Shown: positions 16,306 to 25,613, counted from the stretch's first letter. The stretch is DNA of 64,000 bases from Streptomyces mutabilis (GCF_014649815.1 NZ_BMTT01000007.1:1-64000); one strand, 5' to 3'. Notes: a model not told the origin generated them from the letters alone. Numbers and translations are program-made.

Positions 16306-17706
16306 TCAGTCGGTCCAGGCGGTCAGGAGGGCCGCCGCCTCGCGGGCCGGGGAGTGGGCGGTGGTGCCCAGGGAGTCGGCGGCCGTCAGCAGGTCGGCCA
16401 GGACGTGGGGGTCGCGGGCCTGGACGGCGAGGGTCAGCAGGGGAGCGAGCTGGTCGCGCCAGGCCGTGCGCAGTGTCGTCGGCGCGGTGGCGGCCTCCGC
16501 TGCCACCCGTCGCGCCCAGGTGCGGATCGCCGCCGGCTCCGCGCGCGGTGGCCGGGGGGTGCCGGTGGCGGGGCCGAGCGTGTCCGGCGGGCGGTGGCGG
16601 AGCGTGGCGGCGGCGAGGGCGGCGGCCGTGGTCGTGTGGTAGCAGGTGCCGAAGAGGTACGCGGCGGCCTTGTCGCCGGTCAGGGTGGCCAGGACCTCCG
16701 GGCGGTGGACCGGGCTGGGCACGGCGCCGTCGGGGCGGGCCGCGCGGGCCAGGGTGTGCCAGGCGGTTCGTTCGGCCGACGAGGTCTCCGGGCCCTCGGC
16801 CAGGGCCCGCGTGCACAGCAGCAGTTCGGCCAGCAGGTCCAGGCTGCCCCTCGCGAGGTGCACTCCCAGCAGGACGCGCACCGCCTCGCGCAGCCGGGCC
16901 CCGGCCCGGGGGCCGTCGCCGAGGTCGAGCCGGTGGCGGCCGAAGTCGGTCGCGTAGAACACGGCGTGCGTGAGGGCGTAGGTCTCGCTCTCGGTCAGTT
17001 GCAGGACGTCCGGGTCGAGCGCGGCGACGCTCTCCCGGAGCAGCGCCTCGACCGTGGGCAGCGGGGGCGGGGCGGTGAGGCCGCCGCGGTCCAGGAAGTA
17101 GCGCAGCTCCAGGCGGTTGAGCGCCGGCTTGTACGGGCGGAGGTGTCCGCCCGCGTCGGCGGCCAGCAGGGCCGCGCAGCGACCCCGCAGCGCGGGCTGC
17201 GGGCGGCCCAGGTGCTCCAGCAGCATGACGAGGTTCAGGTGGTACGGGAAGTAGGCGTCCCCGCGGCGCAGCGACCGTTCGAAAGCGGGGTCCGCGGCGG
17301 TCTCGGCGGCGAGGTCGAGGGCGCGGCCCGGCAGCGGGGCGTTCCTGGGCAGGACGCCTTCGCGGTCCAGGACGCGGAGCAGGCCGAGGAGTTCGAGCAG
17401 GGGGCCGGGGCGGAAGGGGCGTGGGGGCAGGTACTCCTCCCAGCGCCGGGGGCGGAACCACTCCAGGCCGGCCTCGATCCAGCGCAGCGCGCCCGCCAGT
17501 ACCCGCTCCGGTGCCGCGTCGGCGACGGGCGCCGTGTCGCGGTCGGGCGGTGGTCCGTCCGCGTCGCGGGGCGTGCCGTCCGCCGTGCCGTCCGCGTCGT
17601 CCGTCACGGCGTGCGCCGGGAGCGGGGGCCACGACGGGCCGTCGGACGAGGGCGAGGGCGAGGGCGGGGGCGACGGCGGGGCCGAGGTCGCCGGAGTGGT
17701 GCTCAC
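16306..17706 (-). CDS. Lantibiotic cluster protein of unknown function (LanV-like)
   Basis: A 466-residue protein, soluble by appearance, with a Pro/Ser-rich N-terminal 70 residues and then a helical Leu/Ala-rich body. A recognisable stretch is ETYALTHAVFYATDFGRHRL near residue 250, a pattern I associate with DUF6895-like actinobacterial proteins. No enzymatic motif is visible. GTG at 17706 overlaps the stop of the upstream permease (GTGA), so it is the last gene of the lanABC-transporter operon. Planosporicin and microbisporicin clusters carry an unassigned gene in a similar place (pspV/mibV); equivalence is inferred from position. Confidence 0.6.
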   Translation of the reverse strand: MSTTPATSAPPSPPPSPSPSSDGPSWPPLPAHAVTDDADGTADGTPRDADGPPPDRDTAPVADAAPERVLAGALRWIEAGLEWFRPRRWEEYLPPRPFRPGPLLELLGLLRVLDREGVLPRNAPLPGRALDLAAETAADPAFERSLRRGDAYFPYHLNLVMLLEHLGRPQPALRGRCAALLAADAGGHLRPYKPALNRLELRYFLDRGGLTAPPPLPTVEALLRESVAALDPDVLQLTESETYALTHAVFYATDFGRHRLDLGDGPRAGARLREAVRVLLGVHLARGSLDLLAELLLCTRALAEGPETSSAERTAWHTLARAARPDGAVPSPVHRPEVLATLTGDKAAAYLFGTCYHTTTAAALAAATLRHRPPDTLGPATGTPRPPRAEPAAIRTWARRVAAEAATAPTTLRTAWRDQLAPLLTLAVQARDPHVLADLLTAADSLGTTAHSPAREAAALLTAWTD

Positions 17707-18506
17707 CGGCCGCTCCGCAGGCGCAGGACGGTCAGGACCGCCGCCAGGATGCCGCACAGCGCGCCCAGGTCCGCCCACCACGGCAGCAGCCCGGGGGTGC
17801 CCAGCAGCGTCTGGCGGGCCAGGTCGACGGCGTACGTCATGGGATTGACGTGCATGATCGCGGACAGCCAGCCCGGCGCGTCCTGTGCGCTGAACACCGA
17901 GCCGGACAGGAACAGCATGGGGAACATGGCCAGCTGGACGGTCGCCTGGAGGGTCTGCACCCGCTTGATGACCGTGGCCAGGCACAGGCCGATGACGCTG
18001 AACTCCACGGCGGCCAGCGCGTAGCAGCCCATCGCGGCGGCGAACCGGCCCGGCGTCAGCTGCACCCCCACCGTGGGCGAGAAGGCGAGCATCACCGCGC
18101 TCTGCACGGTCACCATGCCCGCGCCGGCGACGACCTTGCCCAGCGGCAGACAGATCCGCGGCACCGGGGCGACGAGCAGCTCGCGCAGCACGCCGAACTC
18201 GCGGTCCCAGGCGTACGTCTGCCCGGACGCGACGCCGATCGAGACGACCTGGATGGCGATGATGCCGGGGAACACGTAGGCGCTGAACGGGACTTCGCCG
18301 ACCGAGTCGATCATGCCGTCGAAGCCGACCGCGTAGACCAGGACGAAGAAGAGGATCTGCACGCCCTGGCTGAACAGCACGCCGGGGCGCTTGAACTGGC
18401 GCAGCAGGTCGCGGTGGGCGATGACGCCGATGGCGCGCAGGGCGACCCGCAGCCGTCCGTCGGCCGCGGCGAGCGGCGGCGGGGCGCCGACGGTGGTCGC
18501 GGTCAT
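17703..18506 (-). CDS. ABC-2 type permease, lantibiotic exporter membrane subunit
   Basis: A 267-residue integral membrane protein with about six hydrophobic helices in the ABC-2 pattern. It starts MTATTVGAPPP and has ILFFVLVYAVGFDGMI near residue 55 and NPMTYAVDLARQTLLG near the C-terminus, a hallmark of ABC-2 permeases. The ATG overlaps the ATPase gene by 4 bp. With the ATPase it makes a two-component exporter, equivalent in arrangement to the T/U pair of planosporicin clusters, and most likely secretes the modified peptide. Confidence 0.82.
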   Translation of the reverse strand: MTATTVGAPPPLAAADGRLRVALRAIGVIAHRDLLRQFKRPGVLFSQGVQILFFVLVYAVGFDGMIDSVGEVPFSAYVFPGIIAIQVVSIGVASGQTYAWDREFGVLRELLVAPVPRICLPLGKVVAGAGMVTVQSAVMLAFSPTVGVQLTPGRFAAAMGCYALAAVEFSVIGLCLATVIKRVQTLQATVQLAMFPMLFLSGSVFSAQDAPGWLSAIMHVNPMTYAVDLARQTLLGTPGLLPWWADLGALCGILAAVLTVLRLRSGR

Positions 18507-19498
18507 GGTGCGCTCACCCTCTCCGGCCGGGGGCTCGGCCGTTGCGGGCCGGCCGCCGCCAGGTAGACGTCGTTCATGGACGGGTGGTGCACGGCGACGG
18601 TGAGGCCTTTGACGTCGAGGGCCCGCACCACGTCCGCGATGCGGGACTCCGGGTCGGCGCAGTGGACGGCGACGCCGCCCGGTTCGGCCAGCGGCTCGAA
18701 GCCCGCGGCGCGCAGCTGCCGGGCGGCGGCCTCGTCGTCGGTGCAGGAGACCACGATGCGGGAGGAGTCCAGGCTGCTCTTGAGCCGGGCCAGGCTGCCC
18801 TGTCGGACGACGCGGCCCTGCTGGAGGATGACGATCTCGTCGGCGTACTCGGCCTCGTCCATGTAGTGCGTCGAGTACAGGACGGTGACGCCCAGTTCGT
18901 CCCGCAGCCGCAGCAGGTCCCGCCACACCACCGCCCGCGCGGTGGGGTCCAGGCCGTTGGTGGGCTCGTCGAGGATGATCAGGCCGGGGCGGTGCAGCAG
19001 AGCGCGGGCGATCTCCACCCGGCGGGAGAGGCCGCCGGACAGTTCCTCGACCGGCCGGCGGCGGCGGTCGGTCAGCTCGAAGAGGTCCAGCAGCAGGTCG
19101 ATGCGGGAGCGGGCGTCGGCCCGTTTCATGCCGAACAGCCGTGCGTGGAACCACAGGTTGCGCTCCACGGACAGTTCCTTGTCGAGGGTCCGCTCCTGGA
19201 AGACCAGCCCGAGGCGGCGGCGCGCGGCCATCGGGGCCTCGCGCACGTCGTGCCCGAAGATGCGGACGTCGCCCGAGTCCGGCCGCGACGCCGTGGACAA
19301 CACGCCGAGCAGGGAGGACTTGCCTGCCCCGTTGGGGCCGAGGAGTGCGGTGACCCGGCCCGGCGGGGAGCTGACGGACACCCCGTCGACGGCCCGGACC
19401 TTGCCGTAGCGCACCACGAGGTCGGTCAGCTCGAAGGCCGGCGGCACGGCCCCGGGCAGGGGGATGACGGGTGCGGCTGGTGGTTCGGGTGACGGCAC
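18503..19498 (-). CDS. ABC transporter ATPase, lantibiotic exporter
   Basis: A 331-residue nucleotide-binding subunit. Walker A is GPNGAGKSSLLG, signature EELSGGLSRRVEIAR, Walker B LIILDEPTNGLDP, with the H-loop in VLYSTHYMDEAE. The C-terminal 80 residues resemble the regulatory tail of DrrA-like exporters. GTG at 19498 is preferred because GGAGGG lies 7 bp upstream; a GTG five codons earlier (19513) overlaps that site. It follows lanC by only a few bases. Confidence 0.85.
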   Translation of the reverse strand: MPSPEPPAAPVIPLPGAVPPAFELTDLVVRYGKVRAVDGVSVSSPPGRVTALLGPNGAGKSSLLGVLSTASRPDSGDVRIFGHDVREAPMAARRRLGLVFQERTLDKELSVERNLWFHARLFGMKRADARSRIDLLLDLFELTDRRRRPVEELSGGLSRRVEIARALLHRPGLIILDEPTNGLDPTARAVVWRDLLRLRDELGVTVLYSTHYMDEAEYADEIVILQQGRVVRQGSLARLKSSLDSSRIVVSCTDDEAAARQLRAAGFEPLAEPGGVAVHCADPESRIADVVRALDVKGLTVAVHHPSMNDVYLAAAGPQRPSPRPERVSAP

Positions 19499-19516
19499 GG
19501 CAGTTCCCTCCACGGT

Positions 19517-20869
19517 TCAGGCCAGTCCGAGCGTGCGGTCCCACGGCAGCGGGGCGTCGTCGACCGGCAGGAGCGCGAGCGCCACACCCGCCGCGCCCTC
19601 CAGCATGCCCGCGGTGTCCACGGCCCGGTGCGGGTGCGGCGAGCGGGCGGCGGCCGGGAAGCGCATGAGGTGGCGAAAGCCGAACGGCGCCTGTTCGTCG
19701 GCCAGTTCCAGGACCCGGCCGGTCAGCCGTGCGACCCCGTCCCCGAGGTCGGTGTCGTCGGGGACGGCATGGGCGACGCGGGCCACGACGCGCAGCAGTC
19801 CGGCGTAGCCGTGGCAGACGGTGGCGCCCTCGACGGCCCACCGCGACTCGTCCCGCCGCAGCGCCGCCCGCAGCGCCTCGACGGCGGCCGTGCGCCACTC
19901 GGGGCGGTCCAGGACGGTCCCGGCGCGGAACAGGGCGGCGGCCACTCCGGGGGTGCCGTAGCACCAGGCGGTGCGGGTGAACAGGTGCCGCGGCCGGTCG
20001 GCGGCCACCTCGTCGGTGAAGCCGGCGCGGGCGGGCCAGTACGGTCCCGCCTCGTCGTGCAGCGTCCAGCCCAGCAGCCAGTCGGCGACGCGGTGCACGG
20101 CGTCCCGCATGCCCGGCACCTCGCGGCCCGCCGCGTACGCCGAGCAGAGCACCGCCAGGGTGCCGGTGATGCCGTGGGCCATGCCGAGGTTGAAGTCGCC
20201 GCGCGGATAGTCGGCCCGGTCGCGCTCGCTGAGCTGGAGCTCGGCCGGCACCCACCAGCCGGGCACCTCGTGGCCGTCGACCGTGACCGGCGCGGTGAGC
20301 CGGACGAGGTGGTGGAGGGACTCGGTCAGGGCGGACTCGACGCCGGGCCCGGCCTCCGCCGGGTCGGCCGCCGCGTCGAGCAGCAGCCGGGTCGTCCCCG
20401 ACAGGCCGTTGATCAGGTCGTACGCGCCCCAGTCGACGCCGGGCCCGGTCCGGGAGCGGAAGACGGCCAGCCGCTCGGTCTGGTCCTTGGCGACCCAGGC
20501 GGCCAGCCGGTGGCGCAGCGAGGCGTAGTGCCCCTCGGGGCCGGCGCAGGTCTGCGCGGCGGCGAGCAGTGCGGCGGGGCCCGAGAACAGGCCCCGGCTG
20601 GGGGCCAAGTTCAGCGCCTGGCCGGCGGCGGCGAGATGGCGGTGCGCGGTGGCCCGCCGGCCCTCGTCGGCGCGGGCCAGCTCGCCGTGGAGCAGGGCGG
20701 TGCCGGGCAGGCCGTTGGAGAGGGTCAGCGGACCCCACATGACGGCGCCGTAGATCGGGTCGCGGTTGTCGTCGCGGGAGGCGACGGCGGCCACGTGCGC
20801 GGGGTCGGCGAGCCGTTCGGCGACGAGGGCGACGGCCTCCGCGGCGCGGGGGGCGGTGACGGCGTTCAC
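19517..20869 (-). CDS. lanC: LanC lanthionine cyclase
   Basis: A 450-residue LanC. It has the seven-repeat alpha-toroid pattern with glycine-rich turns (NGLPGTALLH, INGLSGTTRLL, GMAHGITGTLAVL, CYGTPGVAAALF, CHGYAGLLRV, LEGAAGVALALL). The Zn ligands are visible as Cys in AWCYGTPG (about residue 300) and Cys-His in TVCHGYAG (about 352); Zn activates precursor Cys thiols for Michael addition to dehydroamino acids. The start is GTG, overlapping the lanB stop (GTGA). There is no fused dehydratase, so this is a class I enzyme. Confidence 0.95.
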   Translation of the reverse strand: MNAVTAPRAAEAVALVAERLADPAHVAAVASRDDNRDPIYGAVMWGPLTLSNGLPGTALLHGELARADEGRRATAHRHLAAAGQALNLAPSRGLFSGPAALLAAAQTCAGPEGHYASLRHRLAAWVAKDQTERLAVFRSRTGPGVDWGAYDLINGLSGTTRLLLDAAADPAEAGPGVESALTESLHHLVRLTAPVTVDGHEVPGWWVPAELQLSERDRADYPRGDFNLGMAHGITGTLAVLCSAYAAGREVPGMRDAVHRVADWLLGWTLHDEAGPYWPARAGFTDEVAADRPRHLFTRTAWCYGTPGVAAALFRAGTVLDRPEWRTAAVEALRAALRRDESRWAVEGATVCHGYAGLLRVVARVAHAVPDDTDLGDGVARLTGRVLELADEQAPFGFRHLMRFPAAARSPHPHRAVDTAGMLEGAAGVALALLPVDDAPLPWDRTLGLA

Positions 20870-23800
20870 GACTGGTGCCTCCGGCGGTTGAGGTGGTCCT
20901 GTACGGCGCCCCGGGCGATGCCGAGCACGGTCAGCTCGCGGGCGCCCTCGCCGCCGAAGAGGCGGTTGCAGACCATGTGCAGCAGGCTGCCGACCACCCG
21001 GCCCTCCGGCGTCGGCCCGGACCGCCGTACGGCGTCGGACAGTTCGGCCACCGCCCGGTCGCGGGCGTGCAGCGCGGCCAGGACCCCGGACCCGGCGGGG
21101 TCGGCGGCGAGGGCGGGCCAGCCGCCGTGGGGGTCGACGAGGCGGCGCCAGTGGGCCGCCCTGGTGCGGAAGGCGGCGGGCAGGTCGCGGCGGGCGCCGG
21201 TCATGGACAGCCAGGCCGCTGCAGCGTCGTCGCCGCAGTCCTCGGTGACCAGCGGATTGCCGGGCGAGGGCGGGCCGAAGGCGTGGGCCAGCGCGGCGCA
21301 GGAGATGACGGCCAGGTCGTCCGTCGCGAAGTCGTTCGCCGGGTCCCTGGCCACCCGCAGCAGCTCGACGGCGGCCTCGCTGTCGTGCTGGAAGACCCGT
21401 TCGGCGGCCGCCTGCGCCACGGGGCCGCCGTAGCGCTCGGTCTCCGGGTCGTACTGCGCGACGGTGTGGCCGCGCACCAGGCCCTCGCGCTGCCAGTGGT
21501 CCAGCAGCCCGCCGACGGCCGGGGCGACCTGCCCCCACAGCTGCTGGGGGCGGGCGGCGTGCAGGCGCAGCCGCAGGTGGTGGCCGGCCTCGTCGGTGTA
21601 GCGGATGAAGAACCAGCGGTCGGCGCCGTGTTCGGCGGCCAGGGAGACCAGGCCGGGGACGTGGTCGCGCAGCAGGTCGTCCTGGGTCCGCGCCGATCCG
21701 TGCACCTTGAGGTACAGCCACTCGCCGCCCAGGCCGTGCACCGTGCGGTCCGGCTGCGGGTGCCCGGCGTACGGCCGCCTGCGGGGCACGCCGTTCTCCC
21801 GGCGGGTCAGCGGGACGACCAGCTCGCCGGTGTGCCCGGCCAGGGTGCCGTCCAGCCAGCCCTCGTCCTCGCCGGGGATCTCCTGCGCGATGAGGTCGGG
21901 GTGGCGCAGTACCTGGTCGAACAGGAGGGCGCGGTGCCAGGCGTCGTCGAGGTCGAGCAGCAGCCGCTGGTCGGTGGTGACGGCGAGCACGTGCCGGGGG
22001 ACGCCCCAGTCCGACCGCCAGTCGTCGACCGCGCGGTCCCAGTCGGTGCGGGGGAGGGCGTCGGGCTGGTCGGTGGGCGAGGGGGGCCGGCTCTCGGGGC
22101 GGTCGGCGGGTGCGGAGGACTGCCGGTCCTCGACGGTGTGGGTGGTCCGGGCGGCCGGGTCCGCCGCCGCGCGGGGCGCGCCGGGTGTGCGGTGCGTGGA
22201 GTCCTCCCGCGCACCGTCGGTGGTGCCCTGGCGGGGCCCGGGGCGGGGCCGGACGCCCGGCGTCCCCGCGGTGGGCCCGCCCTTCTCGCCTTCGGCGCGC
22301 AGGCGTTCGGCCCGGGTGCGCAGGACGTCCAGCCGCCAGACGGCGCAGGCCAGGACGAAACGGCCGTACCGGATGCGGGGGACGAACGGCGCGTCGGCGA
22401 GCGGACCCCAGTTCCAGGGCTCCCACAGGCGCTGCCCTTCCAGGCCGATCTCCCACAGCAGCCGGGCCGCGTTGGGTGCCTGCGCGGGCGCGCTGACCAT
22501 GTTGCCGAGCACGGGCACGATCTCCCGCCCGGTCGGCAGGTGGACGGCGGTCAGCCGGTCCAGGGTGGCGCCGACGCCGATGTCGGACAGGCGCAGTTCC
22601 TCGACACCGCCGCCGGGGACGTCGGGAACGCCGACGCCGATGCGCCGGCCGGTGGCCGGAACGGTGTGGGCGAGGTTGGCGGCCCGGCCCGAGCGGGTGC
22701 GGAAGGCGAGGTCGACGGGGACCGCGTCCTGTACGTGCACGGGGCTGTCGCGGTGCAGTGCGGCGAACGCGGGCCCCCAGGCGGGGTGCTGGTCGGCGAA
22801 CCGGGCGAAGGTGGCCCCGGCCCGGTGCGAGCCCGGCGACGGCGACAGGTAGACCCGGAACTCGCCGTCGTCCAGCGCCTCCACCGAGGGCGCGACCACC
22901 TGCACCGTCACCTCGGCGGAGCCCTGGAGGTCGGCGGGGTCGGCGGTGTCGTGGCACAGCTCGGCCACCTCGTCGTCGCCGAGGAGCACCTCCCGGGCAC
23001 CGGTCCGCTGCGCGGCGGCGACCAGCCGGGCCATGGCCCGGTCCCGGCGGGTGGTGCGGGGGTCCTCGGGCGGCAGCGGCGGGGCCTCGCTGTTCGGCCA
23101 GCCGTAGCCGGCGGGGGCGCCCAGGCCGGTCGACTCGTCCAGCAGGTCGAGGACCGGCACCAGCCGGTCGGCGCCGTACACGTCGAGGAAGCGGCGGTGG
23201 TAGTCCCGCAGCGCGAAGAGCCCCAGCTTCGGCCGGGACAGCCGCCACATCACGCCCATGGCCCGCTCGACGGTCCCGCGCACCGCGTACGGCAGGTGCA
23301 GCCCGGTGTCGAGGCGGGTGTCGATGTGCAGTGGCGTGTCGTCGGGCTCCACCGACCGGGCGAGCCGCAGCAGCCGCTCCAGTTCCGCGCGGCCCCGGCC
23401 CACCGGCCGGTCGTCGTACGCCCGCCTGGCGTCGTCGATCTCGCGCAGCGCCTCGTGGACGCGGCGGGTCTCGGGCGTCGGGTCGGTGACCGCCGCCAGC
23501 AGCCCGAGCACGTGGGCGAGCGGGTCGCCGCCGTCCAGCGGCGGGCGCAGCCCCGTCAGGAGCAGTTCTTGGCGCACCAGCTCGGCGAGCAGTGCCTCGA
23601 TCCGGTCCAGGGGCGCGCCGGGGAACGCCTCCGCGGTGCGCCGGACCAGTTCCCGGTACGGCAGCGGCGCCGCCGACTCGGCGAGGGCGCGGGCGACGAC
23701 GGGCGTGCGGCGCACGGAGACGGTGGCGCGGGCCTCGCCGCCCTCGGTGAGGCGGACGCCCTGCGTGGAGGAGGCGGTGAGGACCACACGGTCCCCGCGC

Positions 23801-24300
23801 ACGGTCAGCGCCTGGTGCGCCTGGACGGTGAGTACGGACAGCACCGCGGGGTCGCTTTCGAGGCGGTGGCCGAGCCTGGTCAGCCACTGCATGTCGACGT
23901 GGGTGCGGGTGCGGTGGCCCGGGCCGCGCTCCAGCTTGGCGGTGGAGTCGAAGTGGCCGGTCGACACGCCCGCGAACAGGCCGAAAGGTGTCGGGCGGGT
24001 GCGCCTGCGGATGTCGTAGCGCAGCACGGCGAGTGCCGCGCGGCGCAGCTGCCCCGCCTTGATGCCCGCGGCGCCGCGCTCGGCGACCCGGCGGACCAGG
24101 GCGCTGAGACTGGGGGAGGCGAGGTCGAGCGCCTCGGCGAGCAGCGGGTCGGCGGGGACGGAGGCGAGCAACTCGGCGCAGGCGCCGAGGTCGTGCGGTC
24201 CGGCGGCGGGCAGCGGCAGCGCGGGTGATCCGCCCAGCGGCGCCCGGTACAGGAAGACGTCGTCCGCCTCGAAAGGTGTCCTGGGCGGCGCTGCCCCCAT
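20866..24300 (-). CDS. lanB: LanB lantibiotic dehydratase
   Basis: A 1144-residue class I dehydratase that uses glutamyl-tRNA to glutamylate precursor Ser/Thr and then eliminates glutamate. The N-terminal glutamylation domain starts PFEADDVFLYRAPLGG and includes TRPTPFGLFAGVS, RTHVDMQWLTRLG and LDRLTAVHLP. The C-terminal elimination domain is recognisable from EWLYLKVHGSARTQDD and WFFIRYTDEAGHHLRLRL. Between them about 75 Pro/Arg/Thr-rich residues look disordered. ATG at 24300 is chosen over an upstream GTG because AGGGGG lies 6 bp before it. It forms an operon with lanA upstream and lanC downstream. Confidence 0.95.
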   Translation of the reverse strand: MGAAPPRTPFEADDVFLYRAPLGGSPALPLPAAGPHDLGACAELLASVPADPLLAEALDLASPSLSALVRRVAERGAAGIKAGQLRRAALAVLRYDIRRRTRPTPFGLFAGVSTGHFDSTAKLERGPGHRTRTHVDMQWLTRLGHRLESDPAVLSVLTVQAHQALTVRGDRVVLTASSTQGVRLTEGGEARATVSVRRTPVVARALAESAAPLPYRELVRRTAEAFPGAPLDRIEALLAELVRQELLLTGLRPPLDGGDPLAHVLGLLAAVTDPTPETRRVHEALREIDDARRAYDDRPVGRGRAELERLLRLARSVEPDDTPLHIDTRLDTGLHLPYAVRGTVERAMGVMWRLSRPKLGLFALRDYHRRFLDVYGADRLVPVLDLLDESTGLGAPAGYGWPNSEAPPLPPEDPRTTRRDRAMARLVAAAQRTGAREVLLGDDEVAELCHDTADPADLQGSAEVTVQVVAPSVEALDDGEFRVYLSPSPGSHRAGATFARFADQHPAWGPAFAALHRDSPVHVQDAVPVDLAFRTRSGRAANLAHTVPATGRRIGVGVPDVPGGGVEELRLSDIGVGATLDRLTAVHLPTGREIVPVLGNMVSAPAQAPNAARLLWEIGLEGQRLWEPWNWGPLADAPFVPRIRYGRFVLACAVWRLDVLRTRAERLRAEGEKGGPTAGTPGVRPRPGPRQGTTDGAREDSTHRTPGAPRAAADPAARTTHTVEDRQSSAPADRPESRPPSPTDQPDALPRTDWDRAVDDWRSDWGVPRHVLAVTTDQRLLLDLDDAWHRALLFDQVLRHPDLIAQEIPGEDEGWLDGTLAGHTGELVVPLTRRENGVPRRRPYAGHPQPDRTVHGLGGEWLYLKVHGSARTQDDLLRDHVPGLVSLAAEHGADRWFFIRYTDEAGHHLRLRLHAARPQQLWGQVAPAVGGLLDHWQREGLVRGHTVAQYDPETERYGGPVAQAAAERVFQHDSEAAVELLRVARDPANDFATDDLAVISCAALAHAFGPPSPGNPLVTEDCGDDAAAAWLSMTGARRDLPAAFRTRAAHWRRLVDPHGGWPALAADPAGSGVLAALHARDRAVAELSDAVRRSGPTPEGRVVGSLLHMVCNRLFGGEGARELTVLGIARGAVQDHLNRRRHQS

Positions 24301-24370
24301 GGCTGTCCCCCTGCTCGTCACTCGTCCGGTCCTGCCGGTGTCCTGTGTCGTGTGCCGCGGTGTGTTCGGC

Positions 24371-24407
24371 CCCGTGGGGCCGGCGGGCGGCCCACCGGCC
24401 CCACGGG
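24371..24407 (-). terminator. Hairpin between lanA and lanB (partial terminator)
   Basis: CCCGTGGGGCCGG and CCGGCCCCACGGG form a perfect 13-bp stem with an 11-base loop, 22 bp after the lanA stop. In lantibiotic operons such hairpins let most transcripts end after lanA, so precursor exceeds modifying enzymes; that role is inferred here. Confidence 0.75.
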
Positions 24408-24429
24408 TGTGCGTGAACCGTTGCCGTCG

Positions 24430-24600
24430 TCAGCAGCAGTGGCTGCAGCCGGAGCCGCCGCCCTCGCTGGTGCAGCCCGGGGTGCACCAGGACACGCTGG
24501 TGATGGCCGGGCCGGCCACGGACTTCTCGACGCCGATCTCGAGGTCGAGGTCGAAGAGGTTCGCGTCGTTCTGTCCCGTGGTGGGGGCGTGAATTCCCAT
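24430..24600 (-). CDS. lanA: Lantibiotic precursor peptide, planosporicin-type
   Basis: A 56-residue precursor. The leader (residues 1-32) contains the class I FDLDL box at 16-20 and ends AGPA. The 24-residue core (33-56) starts ITSVSWCTPGC, continues TSEGGGSG and ends with three cysteines in CSHCC. It has five Cys and six Ser/Thr. I recall this as the planosporicin core and as close to microbisporicin (NAI-107), both lipid II-binding lantibiotics. ATG at 24600 is chosen because AAGGAG lies 5 bp upstream; a longer frame to 24657 lacks one. No LanD decarboxylase, protease, halogenase or hydroxylase lies nearby, which fits an unmodified C-terminus. Confidence 0.95.
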   Translation of the reverse strand: MGIHAPTTGQNDANLFDLDLEIGVEKSVAGPAITSVSWCTPGCTSEGGGSGCSHCC

Positions 24601-25021
24601 ACTGACTCCTTCGTACAGGCCGAATGGATGTTCGTCGGGTCGCGATCCGTCGAACACGCAACCACGGGCCTCGGTGACGGCTCAACGGCTTCGGATCGGG
24701 CTGGCAGTACGTGGCAGTCCGATGGCAGGCGAGACACCACCACCCGGTGTCGAGGCCGTGCACCGCCGCCGCACCGCCGGCCCGCACGCCGGCGCCGTGT
24801 TGCGCCGTGCCGTGCCGGCACTCCCGGGGGGCGGGTCCCGGCCGATTCGTGCCGGCGCGGGCGGCGAGGGGGGTCCGGCGTCCCTGCCACCCTGTCCGCC
24901 CCGCTCCCGAGGGCTGCCCTCCGGTTTCTCCGGTTCCGCCCCGAACGTTGCTGCCCCGGAGCGCGGGGCGGGCCGGGCGGAGGATTCCGGCCAAATCCGG
25001 GTGGCACCGGCGGTTGGGCGT

Positions 25022-25046
25022 GAACCGGGCGGGCGGCGTCGGATAC
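25022..25046 (+). promoter_or_regulatory. ECF sigma-type promoter of the cluster sigma gene
   Basis: GAACC (25022-25026), 15 bp, then GATAC (25042-25046). This differs by one base from the GAACC-N15-GCTAC form seen twice more in the cluster. Transcription would begin at about the GTG at 25056, so the sigma mRNA is probably leaderless and autoregulated. The 420 bp between lanA and the sigma start otherwise hold only the unassigned lanA promoter. Confidence 0.7.
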
Positions 25047-25055
25047 GTACCTACC

Positions 25056-25613
25056 GTGTGTTCGGACGAGGTTCTGCTCAGCGCCGTCGCCCGTGGCGAC
25101 CAGGCCGCCCTGCGTGCCCTTTACGAGAGGCACGCCGCCGCCATGCTCCGCCTCATCCGCAGACTCACCTCGGACCGGTCGGTCGCGGAGGAGATCCTCC
25201 AGGAGACGTGGCTGGCCGTGTGGCGCTCGGCGGCCGGATTCCGCGGCGAGTCCTCCGTACGGGGCTGGCTCCTGGGCGTGGCCCGGCGGCAGGCCCACAA
25301 CCACCTGCGCAAGTCGCGGCCGCAGCTCGCCGACCTCGCCGAGGCGCAGGACGTGCCCGACCCCGCGCCGAGCGTGGAGGACCAGGTCGTGCGGGAGGCC
25401 GAGCGCGCCGAGCTGCTGGCCGCCGTGCGCTCCCTCCCCGGCCATCTGCGCGAGGTCCTCGCCCTGGTCCTGGTCGAGGACCTGGCCTACCCGGAGGTGG
25501 CCACCGTGCTCGCCATCCCGGTGGGCACCGTCAAGAGCCGGATGTCCCACGCGCGCAAGCGGCTGTCGGGGATGCTCGCCGCCAGGCGGCTGGAAGGAAC
25601 GGGACGACGATGA
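25056..25613 (+). CDS. ECF RNA polymerase sigma factor of the lantibiotic cluster
   Basis: A 185-residue ECF sigma factor. Region 2 includes DQAALRALYERHAAAMLRLI and AEEILQETWLAVWRSA; region 4 includes LREVLALVLVEDLAYPEVAT and IPVGTVKSRMSHARKRL. GTG at 25056 is chosen because the promoter's -10 lies only 10 bp upstream and sequence before it is non-coding in character. It overlaps the anti-sigma gene by 4 bp. It is the likely counterpart of PspX/MibX, which activate production and immunity genes. Confidence 0.9.
   Translation: MCSDEVLLSAVARGDQAALRALYERHAAAMLRLIRRLTSDRSVAEEILQETWLAVWRSAAGFRGESSVRGWLLGVARRQAHNHLRKSRPQLADLAEAQDVPDPAPSVEDQVVREAERAELLAAVRSLPGHLREVLALVLVEDLAYPEVATVLAIPVGTVKSRMSHARKRLSGMLAARRLEGTGRR

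Noticed and set aside
20875-24228. A 1117-codon plus-strand open frame opposite lanB
   Set aside because: It is Gly/Val/Gln-rich and lacks any domain, and its frame is antisense to a well-supported LanB.
19517-24994. An open frame of 1825 codons on the minus strand covering lanC, lanB and lanA
   Set aside because: It is an artefact of high GC. Only the last 450 codons (lanC) are real; lanB and lanA lie in other frames with proper starts and ribosome binding sites.
24601-25020. ECF-type GAACC-N15-GCTAC promoter reading toward lanA
   Set aside because: I checked both orientations in the gap. GGTTC occurs near 24932 and 25070 but without a GTAGC or GTATC partner at 15 bp.
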